Source of the DNA: Ignavibacteria bacterium
Lineage (GTDB): Bacteria > Bacteroidota > Ignavibacteria > Kapaibacteriales > UBA961
Reading direction: 5' to 3'
Assembly: GCA_016720145.1 (NCBI GenBank)
Contig: JADJXV010000003.1
Coordinates: 310,001 to 374,000 of the forward strand
Length of the DNA: 64,000 bases
The position numbers were made by a program, and so were the translations under genes. Of the stretch, positions 34,054 to 43,340 are shown piece after piece; the first letter of the stretch is position 1, and each line of letters begins with the position of its first letter. Below the pieces are notes generated by a model that ran no database searches, was not told where the DNA came from, and saw only the letters and a program-made list of their open reading frames with translations.

Positions 34054-35393
34054 ATGAAAATCTGGCAAAAAAACGCATCTCAGGTCCCTGAATTTATCGA
34101 ATCATTCACGGTTGGTCGTGATCAGGAATTCGACACTCTTCTTGCTGAATGGGATGTGCTCGGTTCGCTTGCGCATACGCAAATGCTTGCTTCTATTGGC
34201 TTACTGACGAGTGAGGAATTTGCCGCAATCCGCCGTGAATTAACCGCAATCTATCACGAAATCAAAGCAGGTAATTTTACCATCGATCCGGATGAAGAAG
34301 ATATTCACTCCCATATCGAAGCGCTTCTTACGAAACGTATCGGCGACACCGGCAAGAAGATCCACAGTGGACGCTCCCGGAATGATCAGGTGTTGGTCGA
34401 TATTAAACTGTTTTTGCGGAATGAAACACTTGGTATTGTTTCACATGTCGAAGCATTATTCAAGCAATTACAATTACTTAGCGAGGCGCACAAACACCAC
34501 CTCATGCCCGGCTATACGCACTTTCAGCTTGCGATGCCGTCGTCGTTTGGCTTGTGGTTCGGCGCGTATGCTGAGAGCTTGGTCGATGATATGGAAATGC
34601 TGCTTGCTGCCTACAAAGTAATTAATAAAAATCCTCTTGGCTCCGGCGCGGGATTCGGTTCGTCCTTTCCACTTAACCGCCGGATGACGACTGAATTGCT
34701 GGGTTTTGGTGAATTGAATTACAACGTCGTCTATGCGCAGATGACGCGCGGCAAAACGGAAAAAATTCTCGCAATGGCGATGAGTTCGATCGCCGCGACG
34801 CTCGGGAAATTCAGCATGGATGTATGCCTGTACATGAACCAACAGTTTGGTTTTATTGGATTTGCCGACGAACTCACCACGGGCTCGAGTATCATGCCGC
34901 ACAAGAAGAATCCCGATGTGTTTGAATTAATTCGCGGGAAGTGTAATCGCCTGCAGGCATTGCCAATGAACTTGCGCTTTTGACCGCCAATCTCCCCTCG
35001 GGCTATCACCGTGAGATGCAATTAACGAAGGAAATTCTCTTTCCGGCGATGAAAGAACTCACCGAATGTCTCGGGATTTGTACGTTCATGCTGCAGCATA
35101 TTGATGTGAAAACGGAAATTTTGAATGATGAAAAATTCGACCTGCTCTTTAGCGTGGAAGCGGTGAATAATCAAGTGCTTGCAGGTGTTCCTTTTCGGGA
35201 GGCATATCGAGCCGTGGGTGCGCAGATTGCCGATAGAACGTTTCTTCCACCGCGCTCGTTGCATCATACGCATGAGGGTAGTATTGGGAATTTGTGCAAT
35301 GATGATATCCGAGAAATGATGGCAACAGTTGTGGCTGAATTCAAATTTGAGGGGCATAAAAAAGTCCTCAAGTTGGTACTTGAGGACTCATAA
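34054..35393 (+). pseudogene. argH: argininosuccinate lyase, full length but frameshifted (copy 1)
   Basis: Starts MKIWQKNASQVPEFIESF at 34054. The frame carries the N-terminal domain, HSGRSRNDQVLVDIKLFLR and the signature GSSIMPHKKNPDVFELIRG, then ends early at 34983 (LQALPMNLRF). Copy 2 has GCCGAATGAA where this copy has GCCAATGAA (about 34964); adding one base restores LQALPNELALLTANLPSGYH and runs on to 35393, giving about 447 residues, the normal length. So this copy carries a one-base deletion. The last 13 codons (GHKKVLKLVLEDS) overlap a terminator hairpin of the opposite strand. ArgH splits argininosuccinate into arginine and fumarate; no intact copy is in the window. Confidence 0.9.
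35363..35388 (-). terminator. terminator of the jelly-roll gene, inside the argH copy 1 3' end
   Basis: AGTCCTCAAGT / ACTTGAGGACT is a perfect 11-bp stem with a 4-base loop. On the - strand it is followed by TTTTTTATG. It therefore ends the - strand T9SS gene, while its + strand sequence encodes the last residues of ArgH copy 1. Confidence 0.7.
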
Positions 35394-35464
35394 AAAATTT
35401 GATAGTAAAGCGGAAAAATTCTCAATTCATTCGTATCTTCATTAATGTATTGACTATTACGGCT

Positions 35465-37318
35465 TTACTTTTTCACGAACCGGAATGACTGTTCGCCTGA
35501 GTCGACTCTCACTACTAGAGTATAAATACCGCTCGATAGGATTTCGGTGTTGATTTGTTCTTCACCGGATGAGCTCGAGCCTGAAATTTGTACTTTTCCA
35601 AGGAAATCATACACAGAATAGGAATACTTACCGGTCGTTGCACGGATGATTATTTCTGATGCAGTAGGATTCGGGAATACCATAATTTCCTTGTCATTAC
35701 TGAGTTCTTGAATAGAACTCACCATAAATTTGGTAAATGACCGAACAGCACTAAAATCACCCCAACCTGTACTATTTTTAGCACGTACTCTCCAGAAATA
35801 ATTGGTATTGTCAAGCAGATTAATAAAAGTAAAGATTGAGTCTGTGAGTGACGCATTATCGACAATTTGGGTCATGAATTCCTGCATATCCGAAATTTGT
35901 AGTTGGTATAGTAGTGGTCTTGGCGTCGAAGCATTCCAACTCAACGTAACTTCGTTGCCTTTAATTACACTTTTATCCGGTGGTATCACCAGAACACATG
36001 CCTGAGGAAGTGGTAACGGTAGAATGACTTGCACCATCCATGTAGGACTATAAGCACCCCATCCGGCAGCATTTTTAGCTCGTACATGCCAGTATAATTT
36101 TCCTTCAAAATTGGATACTGATAAGTGATAGGTGTGGTCAGTCGTGGATTTGAGTTCGATTCTTGACTTAAATAGTGAATCTGTTGCGACTTCAATTTCA
36201 TAAAGTTCGGTATTTGGGAGTTCACTCCAGGAAAAATCGAAGTCACTCGAATTCTTGAGACTTTGGTTGTCTGGAGCAGTTAATATTACTTGAGACGGCG
36301 GAAGTGGCACGGCGGATGTCGCTATTGGTCCGATATATGTTTTAGCGACGACGAGATGGTCGAAATACACATTTCCGGTATGGTTAACACTATTGGTAAC
36401 ATAGGTTGTAAGCCATACATAATTAAATTTTACAGAATCATTATTTCTCCATTGGAACCCTTCAAACGGGCTGCCCGTGCCTTCAGTAAAATTGCTCATA
36501 TTCCACGAACCATTCGGAAATGACTGACCATAATGTGATATTTTGACTCCATTTATCCAGAGTGCAAGTTCACCATTGCTGGCAGAGACGGGATTATTGA
36601 GCTTAATCATCACTTCTACGCAATTCCATGAATTCATATCGATTTCGTCGGCAGTTGTATTATTGTAGAATTGATTTCCCCAATAATATCCTTGCTTTGT
36701 CTGTGGGTTAATCTGAGAACTTTGGTGCATACCCATCCAGTAATTGTAGAAGCCATAGACGGAAGTGTTAGCCGGTGCGAAGGTTGTCCCACGTACTTCT
36801 GTGCCTACATGAAATGCCTTACTACCGTCTGACAAGTAGCCGGCTTGAAGTCCGGGGAAATTAGACGGAGGATTTTTTCCTCCCATCCACACGCCTGAGT
36901 GATGGTATCTTGTTGAATTATCATATTTTATATAAAATCGTACAAAGACAGAGTCATCGACGCCTGGAAGGATTTTTTTGTATATACTCGTTTGTTCATA
37001 CGGCGTTACGCTTGTTGTGTCTGCGTCACTGATTGTCTGCAAGCGCAGGCATTGATGACCCGGGCTCAGTGAGGGCACAGATGATGCATCGAGGATGATA
37101 TTACTTAGTGTGGGAGAATTATTACTCCAGTTAGCGAGCATAGATTGTACGGTGGATTGCTCAAACATTTCCGAGAAGAGTACATTCTTATCCGATGAAA
37201 TATTGACATCACCGGGATAGGATTTTGAAAGTTGTGAGTAGGTTGAAGTTGGAATCATGCAGCGTATCAGCAGAACAAGAATCCCTATATATTTGAAGTA
37301 AAGCGTATTGTTTTTCAT
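35465..37318 (-). CDS. surface jelly-roll protein with two FN3 domains and T9SS sorting domain
   Basis: 617 residues. Signal peptide at 1-29 (ILVLLIRCMIPTSTYSQ). Residues about 70-315 form a concanavalin A-like jelly roll similar in layout to polysaccharide-lyase-type domains (VFVRFYIKYDN, SGVWMGGKNP, NCVEVMIKLNNPV, GELALWINGVKISHYG). Residues about 330-415 and 425-515 are FN3-like domains (WHVRAKNAAGWGAYSP, WRVRAKNSTGWGDFSA). The end (VFPNPTASEIIIRATTG ... LSSGIYTLVVRVDSGEQSF) is a T9SS sorting domain. Likely an exported carbohydrate-binding or degrading protein; the catalytic site is not identified. It lies between the two argH copies on the opposite strand. Confidence 0.75.
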   Translation of the reverse strand: MKNNTLYFKYIGILVLLIRCMIPTSTYSQLSKSYPGDVNISSDKNVLFSEMFEQSTVQSMLANWSNNSPTLSNIILDASSVPSLSPGHQCLRLQTISDADTTSVTPYEQTSIYKKILPGVDDSVFVRFYIKYDNSTRYHHSGVWMGGKNPPSNFPGLQAGYLSDGSKAFHVGTEVRGTTFAPANTSVYGFYNYWMGMHQSSQINPQTKQGYYWGNQFYNNTTADEIDMNSWNCVEVMIKLNNPVSASNGELALWINGVKISHYGQSFPNGSWNMSNFTEGTGSPFEGFQWRNNDSVKFNYVWLTTYVTNSVNHTGNVYFDHLVVAKTYIGPIATSAVPLPPSQVILTAPDNQSLKNSSDFDFSWSELPNTELYEIEVATDSLFKSRIELKSTTDHTYHLSVSNFEGKLYWHVRAKNAAGWGAYSPTWMVQVILPLPLPQACVLVIPPDKSVIKGNEVTLSWNASTPRPLLYQLQISDMQEFMTQIVDNASLTDSIFTFINLLDNTNYFWRVRAKNSTGWGDFSAVRSFTKFMVSSIQELSNDKEIMVFPNPTASEIIIRATTGKYSYSVYDFLGKVQISGSSSSGEEQINTEILSSGIYTLVVRVDSGEQSFRFVKK

Positions 37319-37404
37319 ACTGCCTCCGTGAGAGTAAAAGATAAAAATTACAAATAATTCAATGCAAACTTATAACCATAATAAATGGAAATTCTTGATT
37401 CAAC

Positions 37405-37947
37405 TCAAGATTTTAATAATCGTGACAATGTTTCCGGTGCCATACGTAAGTACGATGCAATGTATTTACTTGGGATTTCCTGAAAGACTTTAGGGCTCCG
37501 CTCGAGTAGCCGAAAATATCGATCGACAGGTGAAGTATGCAACAGATCAATTTCACGCTCAATATGCTGATTGAGAGTAATACCCAATGCCTGCATCCAG
37601 CTCTCTCGTAGTACTTCATCGGTCGCAATTATCCGAAAAAAATCACATCGGGTGATTTTTAGGAGTTGGGTGCATTTGATCGCCTGTATCGTAAATTTTG
37701 TGGGACAATTACCTACAAATGAATCCAAAGCGCAGATAAATGAATTTTCATATCCGAATCGCATCGTCTGAATATCACCGTCATAATTGAGAAATACATG
37801 CAATGCACCTTTCTGTATAAAATACATTCCATTGGCAAATTCACCTTCGTGAATCAAATATTCATTCCGCTGCAAAGTGATTTTTTTTTTCCAGAGAAAT
37901 GGATAATGATTATCTATTCTGTCTTTGATTTGTAATAATTGTTTCAT
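37405..37947 (-). CDS. Crp/Fnr-family transcription regulator
   Basis: 180 residues. Residues 1-110 are a cyclic-nucleotide-binding-type beta roll (QRNEYLIHEGEFANGMYFIQ, KGALHVFLNYDGDIQTMRFG), and a C-terminal helix-turn-helix ends the protein (EIPSKYIASYLRMAPETLSR). The glycine/arginine residues of true cAMP sites are not convincing, so the ligand is unknown. This short form is common in Bacteroidota. It is transcribed on the - strand, the same strand as the T9SS jelly-roll gene, 86 bases upstream of it, and may be co-transcribed with it or regulate it. Both genes lie in the segment bounded by the argH copies. Confidence 0.8.
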   Translation of the reverse strand: MKQLLQIKDRIDNHYPFLWKKKITLQRNEYLIHEGEFANGMYFIQKGALHVFLNYDGDIQTMRFGYENSFICALDSFVGNCPTKFTIQAIKCTQLLKITRCDFFRIIATDEVLRESWMQALGITLNQHIEREIDLLHTSPVDRYFRLLERSPKVFQEIPSKYIASYLRMAPETLSRLLKS

Positions 37948-38208
37948 GTTGACTACCCTTTAAGACATCATTACTTGAATTCAATTCATATTCTGTGATT
38001 TGAAAAATCGAAGGTAAATAAGTTGGTTACATTTATGATATACATCTATCAGCTTGGTCTATGATAATGTACAGATTGGTATGATTTGAATAAAGTTGAG
38101 ATATGCCCGGTGAGAATCGCGTTGATAATATACAAGTTAAGGGAATTATATTTCTTTTCTTGATGAAAAAGGACATTCACTATTTATTCGTCGATTTTCT
38201 ATCTATCA

Positions 38209-39141
38209 TCAAGCAATTACAATTACTTAGCGAGACGCACAAACATCACCTCATGCCCGGCTATACGCACTTTCAGCTTGCGATGCCGTCGTCGTTTGGC
38301 TTGTGGTTCGGAGCTTATGCCGAGAGCTTGGTTGATGATATGGAAATGCTGCTTGCTGCCTACAAAGTGATTAATAAAAATCCTCTTGGTTCCGGCGCGG
38401 GGTTCGGTTCGTCCTTTCCACTCAACCGCAGGATGACGACTGAATTGCTGGGTTTTGGTGAGTTGAATTACAATGTGATCTATGCGCAGATGACGCGCGG
38501 CAAAACGGAAAAAATCCTTGCGATGGCGATGAGTTCGATCGCCGCGACGCTCGGGAAATTCAGTATGGATGTGTGCCTGCAAGATGAACCAACAGTTTGG
38601 TTTTATTGGCTTTGCCGACGAACTCACCACGGGCTCGAGTATCATGCCGCACAAGAAGAATCCTGATGTGTTTGAATTAATTCGCGGGAAGTGTAATCGC
38701 CTGCAGGCATTGCCGAATGAACTTGCGCTGTTGACCGCTAATCTCCCTTCAGGGTATCACCGTGAGATGCAATTAACGAAGGAAATCCTCTTTCCGGCGA
38801 TCAAAGAACTCACCGAATGTATCGAGATTTGTACGTTCATGCTACAGCATATTGAAGTGAAGACGGAAATTCTGAGTGATGAAAAGTTCGACCTGCTCTT
38901 TAGTGTGGAAGCGGTGAATAATCAGGTACTTGCGGGTGTTCCTTTTCGGGAGGCATATCGTGCGGTGGGAGCACAAATTGCAGATGGAACGTTTCTTCCG
39001 CTGCGCTCGTTCCATCATACGCATGAGGGTAGTATTGGGAATTTATGTTCAGAGCAAATTGCAATGATGATGGTATCGGTGAGGGCTCAGTTTATCTGCG
39101 ACTTTAAAGTAGAGGATCTTGTTGATAGCTCATGTGATTAG
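38209..39141 (+). pseudogene. argH: argininosuccinate lyase fragment (copy 2), truncated and frameshifted
   Basis: From 38209 the DNA is nearly identical to argH copy 1 from 34460, with scattered, mostly third-position changes, up to about 39045. It lacks the first 135 residues; the sequence before 38209 is unrelated and the upstream frame (from 38103) is not ArgH. At about 38580 an extra base (CTGCAAGATGAAC against CTGTACATGAAC in copy 1) shifts the frame. The end of copy 2 (GNLCSEQIAMMMVSVRAQF) diverges from copy 1. The offset between copies is 3749 bases at the start and 3751 at the end. It cannot make a working lyase alone. Confidence 0.9.
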
Positions 39142-39192
39142 AGGAATATCAGTGGTAAATTGGAATGGTAAGACAATACATAAGCTGCAAAA

Positions 39193-39227
39193 AAAACGGG
39201 GTGAAGATTAATTCTTCACCCCGTTTT
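39193..39227. terminator. bidirectional terminator between argH copy 2 and a - strand gene
   Basis: AAAACGGGGTGAAGA pairs perfectly with TCTTCACCCCGTTTT (15 bp, 5-base loop). A-run before and T-run after serve both directions: the argH fragment on + and the PNGase F-like gene on -. Confidence 0.9.
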
Positions 39228-39292
39228 CATTGTTGACCAATTTATATCACCTTCGATGTATTTCGGCTCGAATTTCCGGAACAATCCTTGAA

Positions 39293-41599
39293 TTATCTTA
39301 CTATCGATACCGGAGATGTAATAGTCGATTGTACAGAACGTAACACCAAATAATACACGCCTATCGGATATTCATGGCTATTGAGAGTGATTGAATGTCC
39401 GCCGTCGGGGATTATTCCGTTAAATAATTGCGCTACTTCCTGTCCCAAGCTATTGATGAGTACTAATCGTGCTTGTTTTCCGGAGGCTGCTTCATCGCTG
39501 AATTGAATAATTGATTCATTGCTTGAAATATTGGGCTTTACCTCGAGGAGGAGGTGCTGTTCGGCGAATTCCTCAACAGAAGTCGGTCCACCTGAACCTA
39601 TCAAATTCACGAGCGCCAATGAATTTCTCTGTTCATTGTTTGCAATAGCAAGCGTGGTCGTCTTGCTTCCGACCGTTGTGGGAGCAAATTCTACGGTTAC
39701 TTTCAGGGTATCTCCAAACTTAAGTTGGAGCTTACCAGAGATAGCAGGTTCGGTTTTTTTGAGAGAGAATCCTCGTATTTTCAATGATACATATACGTTA
39801 GTAATTTCCAACCCCAAATCATTTTTGGGAGTAATATTGACGATCATTTCTTTTTTTGCTCCAATGTTGACAGCACCGAAGTTGAGTTGTGAAGTTGAAT
39901 ACAATCCGATCGGCTTTGGTCCTACACGGAATTGATGGAAAATTTCACCGCCGAAATCACCGGGGAAGGTCGTAATTGTTTTGCCAAGGGAGCTGAACAA
40001 GAGTGAACCGTTGCCAAGGCTTGATTGCGTAGCCCACCAGCTAAGTCCGTAACCTTGGGAGTTTTTCAGGCGAAATTCATAACATCCATCTGGCAAGAAA
40101 AGCGAATCGACATACTGGGTATCGTCCGACATTCCTGAGCGACTTGTAAGCTGGTCACCGTCAGCATTGTAGAGGGAGTAGGAATATTGCAGTCCGGCTT
40201 GTTTATTAGTCAGCAGACGCATTTCGAATTCATTATACATGAGTGGAGGCACTGAAAATGTCGATTTACCACTATTATTTACCATATCTTGATCTGGCTT
40301 GCCATTAGGATTGAGGAGTGTCACTTCGAAAACTCTATCAATAGCCGCGCCTTCAAATGCTTGAGTCCAATCGACTTTCGGTAATACAATTTCCGTTTCT
40401 TCTAGAAATCCGAGTGTTCCCTTCCATGTATAAGTAGCCGGAGTCATGCCTTTTATACCATATTGAATTTCAAGTGTGGACAAATCACTCCCGGCAAGAT
40501 TTTTAATGCGAAGCGATGGAGCACCACAAATAGGATTCGACCTATTATAGGGTGATTCTGAATTGGGTTGTTTGATATCCATCAGAGCGACATTATTCTG
40601 AAAATTAGGTGCTGAAGTATAAATCACCTGACCTGTCGTCGAGTAGGAAGCACCTTTTGAAAGGTCAAGATTGGTATAATCCTGCATTTTATAATCTATT
40701 CTGGTCGAATCACCTGAAGTGATAAATGAGGTGATATCCTGTTCCCATGGTGTAATGATATCCCCCGGACACCATCCGCCACGGCTTATAGGCCAGGTAC
40801 CGTCTTGTGGATAGACGGGGTTCACCATACAGTCCTCTCGCCATAAATGCTGAGAATAGCGTTGCTGTCCACCCACCCAAATCGTATGCGTTTTATTCGA
40901 AAATTCAGCGGCATTATCGGTGCCGCCACCGCCGTGTCCGGTGGTAATGATACGCAAGCGAGTTGAATTCGCAGTACTAGGCATTTTAAATTTTTTATTC
41001 GAGAGGTGATTATTAATAGGACTTGCGGGGTTACCATACCCCCATGAACCTTGCCATAGTGTTTTGATATCGGTAACAGTATAAGGAGGCGTACCTTCGA
41101 CAAAATCGAACCACGCGGTAAACAATGCACTTTGTGAATACCCGCTGTAGCTGGTCTTGAGCCATACAGAATCACCTTGCAGAAGCGCTGCATAATCTGT
41201 CACATCCCAATCCCATGTATATTCGAGAGTTGTTGGCTTGTATTTCCAATAGGGTGTGATAAAGCGGGCTAACTCAACAAATTCAAAGAGCGGCTTTCCC
41301 GTCGAATCTGTCAGTCCTGATAGTCTTCTTGTGTAGAATGTCACCGTATAATCCCACTCTCCCATGAGTGGACCGCAAGGGCAAGCGAGCTTGAGATTGA
41401 ATTTAATTTGAGAATAGGTTTTGCCTGCAGCCGGGAATTTAACAGATTGATCATATTCCATATCCCCTGTTGTGTAGAATCTACGACCTGCATACATTTG
41501 TACACGAGTCGTATCACCGACTGCTGCTTGCAAGGGAAGAGTATCAAAAAACAAGGAACAAAAAGCTATGAGGACTGCTATCATACTAGAAAACTTCAT
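39293..41599 (-). CDS. PNGase F-like secreted protein with T9SS sorting domain
   Basis: 768 residues, signal peptide 1-26 (DTLPLQAA). Residues about 30-330 resemble peptide-N-glycosidase F, the enzyme that cuts N-glycans from asparagine: CPCGPLMGEWDYTVTFYTR (GEWD where the family has an essential Asp), RIITTGHGGGGTDNAAEF (the Glu after the GHG motif) and HLWREDCMVNPVYPQDGTW followed by SRGGWCPGDII. Later come an ASH/HYDIN-like domain (NFGAVNIGAKKEMIVNITP ... VTVEFAPTTVGSKT) and a C-terminal T9SS domain (LVLINSLGQEVAQLF ... YPIGVYYLVLRS). It is predicted to be an exported glycan-acting enzyme. The catalytic residues are assigned by motif only. Confidence 0.75.
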   Translation of the reverse strand: MKFSSMIAVLIAFCSLFFDTLPLQAAVGDTTRVQMYAGRRFYTTGDMEYDQSVKFPAAGKTYSQIKFNLKLACPCGPLMGEWDYTVTFYTRRLSGLTDSTGKPLFEFVELARFITPYWKYKPTTLEYTWDWDVTDYAALLQGDSVWLKTSYSGYSQSALFTAWFDFVEGTPPYTVTDIKTLWQGSWGYGNPASPINNHLSNKKFKMPSTANSTRLRIITTGHGGGGTDNAAEFSNKTHTIWVGGQQRYSQHLWREDCMVNPVYPQDGTWPISRGGWCPGDIITPWEQDITSFITSGDSTRIDYKMQDYTNLDLSKGASYSTTGQVIYTSAPNFQNNVALMDIKQPNSESPYNRSNPICGAPSLRIKNLAGSDLSTLEIQYGIKGMTPATYTWKGTLGFLEETEIVLPKVDWTQAFEGAAIDRVFEVTLLNPNGKPDQDMVNNSGKSTFSVPPLMYNEFEMRLLTNKQAGLQYSYSLYNADGDQLTSRSGMSDDTQYVDSLFLPDGCYEFRLKNSQGYGLSWWATQSSLGNGSLLFSSLGKTITTFPGDFGGEIFHQFRVGPKPIGLYSTSQLNFGAVNIGAKKEMIVNITPKNDLGLEITNVYVSLKIRGFSLKKTEPAISGKLQLKFGDTLKVTVEFAPTTVGSKTTTLAIANNEQRNSLALVNLIGSGGPTSVEEFAEQHLLLEVKPNISSNESIIQFSDEAASGKQARLVLINSLGQEVAQLFNGIIPDGGHSITLNSHEYPIGVYYLVLRSVQSTITSPVSIVR

Positions 41600-41733
41600 A
41601 GATACACCACAATATTATTATTAAAAAAGAATCAATTACCTTAAATTTACACTAATTTTCCTCCGCAGACAAAAAGTATCTAACCAGTTATGTAGAGCCA
41701 TGTGTTAGCATTTTTGTTGAGATGATTATATCA

Positions 41734-42336
41734 TCAAAAAGCGTAGTAAAGCCCTAACCCACCACCAAATCCGAGGTAGTAATTATGTTTTGTAGTCACT
41801 ACTGCCCTATTACCGGAAGAATAGTCATACGTGCCGGTAGTGTTCATATATCTATAGAGATAGCCGCCTTCTACATTAAAAATAATTCTCTTACCGAACG
41901 TAAATTCCCATCCTAATCCTACTCCACCGGAATAATCTGTTTTATTTGAATAACTGTAGTTGTATGAATAATCCGTATTGTCAATCCAAAGTCCAACTCC
42001 TATCAATCCATAAAATCGTGAGTCATTGCTGGCAAAGAAATTTCTCTGAAATTCTGCGCCAATGACAGCAACAAGATAGGAATTTGAATAATCATAGGTC
42101 GAATTATTATCGTTGCTACCACCCGAACCATAAATCGAACCCGTAAATTCCAGTGTGATATCTTTGCTTGCCTTGTATTCGTAGCTAATTCCATAGCCGG
42201 AAAACATCGAACCCGCAAAGCCAAGTTTATGATTATACTCAATTGGTTTAATTGATCTGAATTGAACTGTGTCCTGCGCTTTGGAAATCGATACTATGCT
42301 TAGATATAAAGCACATACGAAAAATACATTTTTCAT
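41734..42336 (-). CDS. small outer-membrane beta-barrel protein
   Basis: 200 residues with a signal peptide (ALYLSIVSISKAQ). The mature protein alternates glycine and aromatic residues in strands (LGFAGSMFSGYGISYEYKAS, YGLIGVGLWIDN, GGVGLGWEFTFGKRIIFNVE, YYLGFGGGLGLYYAF) with Asn/Tyr/Ser-rich loops (NDNNSTYDYSNSY), the usual plan of an 8-10 strand outer-membrane porin-like protein. It ends with an aromatic residue. Function unknown. It is a - strand gene upstream of the PNGase F-like one. Confidence 0.7.
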   Translation of the reverse strand: MKNVFFVCALYLSIVSISKAQDTVQFRSIKPIEYNHKLGFAGSMFSGYGISYEYKASKDITLEFTGSIYGSGGSNDNNSTYDYSNSYLVAVIGAEFQRNFFASNDSRFYGLIGVGLWIDNTDYSYNYSYSNKTDYSGGVGLGWEFTFGKRIIFNVEGGYLYRYMNTTGTYDYSSGNRAVVTTKHNYYLGFGGGLGLYYAF

Positions 42337-42582
42337 GGTTATCCTTTTAAAATTGAATTGATTGGTTCATTATATTCTCAAATTTGAGAATTAGAGAATT
42401 TGAGTACTATACCTACTTGATTTCATTCTACACGTAGTTTAATTTGTAGTACGATTTAATAAATTCTATTATTTGTAACACAAAATACTAAAACTACTTA
42501 AGAATAAATTACATAATTATATAACGTACGATATAAAACATCAGAACTGTTGTTCATGAATGAACACTTGTGGGAAATACAG

Positions 42583-43314
42583 CTACGCAGAAGTTCCATT
42601 CATCCTCGCAAACGCTTGCTTAATCTCTGGTTGCGACGCTTTACTCATTGCATCGCTGAATCCAAAAGTAATTTCTGTTTTCCCGTCAGCGAGCTGCTCA
42701 AACACTGAATGGATAAAATCACTCACCGGCGGAGCAAAGTCATGGAGCCCTTTTCCACCGAGGTCAGTATTGAGAGCAGGCGGGATAATTTCAATTACTT
42801 CAATACCTTTCGGCTGCAAAAGATGCCGAAGAGACATAGTAAACGAATGAATAAATGCTTTGGTTGCTGAATAAACAGGCGTCTTGGCGAGAGGCGCGAA
42901 TGCTAATCCAGAACTCACGTTCATGATCGTGGTAAGCCCCGGAAATTGAAGTAGTAGCTTTGTCAAATGGAGAGGTGCTTCGATGTTAATTGCGATTTCC
43001 TCTATGGACCGTTCATAGAAATTTTCATCATCAATTGACATCCATTGTTGAATACCGGCATTGTTGACTAACACATTGAGATTGCTGTAATGTTCAGCCA
43101 GCCAGATATATAGTTCTTCCCGTTCAAAAGCAACCGACACATCACATACTTTCGTGATAATTGCCGGATATTTTGCTTGCACTTCTTGAAGTACATCAGA
43201 GCGACGACCGCAGATAATGACGGTATTATTATCCTTCAAAAACTGTTCTGCGAGACCGAGACCGATACCGGTGCCACCGCCTGTAATGAGAATTGTATTG
43301 TGAGATGAATTCAT
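42583..43314 (-). CDS. short-chain dehydrogenase/reductase
   Basis: 243 residues, classical SDR family, NAD(P)-dependent oxidoreductase. Motifs: ILITGGGTGIGLGLAEQFL (cofactor TGxxxGIG), LNVLVNNAGIQQW (NNAG), IMNVSSGLAFAP (catalytic Ser) and VYSATKAFIHSF (YxxxK). It resembles the DltE-like group. The substrate is unknown. It starts 26 bases after the S9 peptidase frame and is the last gene of a six-gene - strand run from purK. Confidence 0.88.
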   Translation of the reverse strand: MNSSHNTILITGGGTGIGLGLAEQFLKDNNTVIICGRRSDVLQEVQAKYPAIITKVCDVSVAFEREELYIWLAEHYSNLNVLVNNAGIQQWMSIDDENFYERSIEEIAINIEAPLHLTKLLLQFPGLTTIMNVSSGLAFAPLAKTPVYSATKAFIHSFTMSLRHLLQPKGIEVIEIIPPALNTDLGGKGLHDFAPPVSDFIHSVFEQLADGKTEITFGFSDAMSKASQPEIKQAFARMNGTSA

Positions 43315-43340
43315 AATAAAGTATAATGTGTTGAAACTAC

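Noticed and set aside
34900..35000. Programmed frameshift in argH copy 1
   Set aside because: No slippery heptamer or downstream structure is seen at 34964, and copy 2 shows the missing base, so a deletion is simpler.
38223..38654. 143-residue antisense frame over argH copy 2 (and its twin over copy 1)
   Set aside because: Shadow of the argH codons on the other strand; appears in both copies for that reason.
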